Below are positions 5,314 to 5,347 of a stretch of DNA of 5,347 bases, one piece after another. Below the pieces are notes generated by a model. That model did not search any database and was not told the origin of the DNA. It was given only the letters and a program-made list of their open reading frames with translations. Source of the stretch: SAR324 cluster bacterium (lineage in GTDB: Bacteria > SAR324 > XYD2-FULL-50-16). Within the stretch, counting starts at the first letter, position 1. Every line of letters begins with the position of its first letter. Location of the stretch: positions 1-5,347 of the forward strand of contig NVSR01000175.1 in NCBI GenBank assembly GCA_002401295.1, written 5' to 3'. Position numbers and translations under genes: made by a program.

Positions 5314-5347
5314 CTAATTTTCTCAGTTGTTTACTGACTACTGTGAA

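Overview
The window appears to be chromosomal DNA from a Gram-negative, probably proteobacterial, organism of moderate G+C. This rests on an AapJQM-type (HAAT family) amino-acid ABC transporter, a quinone-linked DadA-like dehydrogenase, a TRAP-type (DctP) binding fold, and palindromic intergenic repeats. The sequence does not settle the species; a marine or host-associated gammaproteobacterium and a sulfate-reducer-like lineage both remain possible.

Left part, minus strand (1-1166): the wreck of an aapJ-aapQ-aapM operon. Reading leftwards from 1166, the signal-peptide start of a periplasmic binding protein (aapJ) survives for about 13 codons. It then runs straight into an internal piece of the permease aapQ carrying an in-frame stop, followed by a second deletion with a frame change and the intact aapQ C-terminus. 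The second permease, aapM, overlaps the aapQ stop by four bases, starts at a TTG codon, and is open to the window edge. The transporter as a whole is very probably dead.

Middle (1167-2648): a 218-bp divergent spacer holds a perfect TATAAT hexamer flanked by a 13-bp direct repeat. It is followed by an intact aspartate/glutamate-racemase family gene (1385-2101, +) with both catalytic cysteines. The 547-bp gap after it has no convincing gene. It contains two different inverted-repeat elements (2165-2244 and 2268-2378) and a perfect 16-bp palindrome (2576-2591) upstream of the next gene.

Right part (2649-5219, +): the most unusual gene is a 403-residue fusion of an XRE-type helix-turn-helix DNA-binding domain to a TRAP-transporter solute-binding (DctP) domain. 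It has no signal peptide, so it looks like a cytoplasmic transcription factor that uses a TRAP receptor fold as ligand sensor. It is followed, 108 bp downstream, by a DadA-like FAD amino-acid dehydrogenase. A weak terminator candidate lies after that gene.

A coherent inference is a small amino-acid utilisation locus. The racemase would interconvert L- and D-forms, the dehydrogenase would deaminate the D-form to a 2-oxo acid, and the XRE-DctP protein would sense a small carboxylate or amino acid and control one or both enzymes. The former uptake system next door has decayed. The link between regulator and enzymes is inferred from proximity only.
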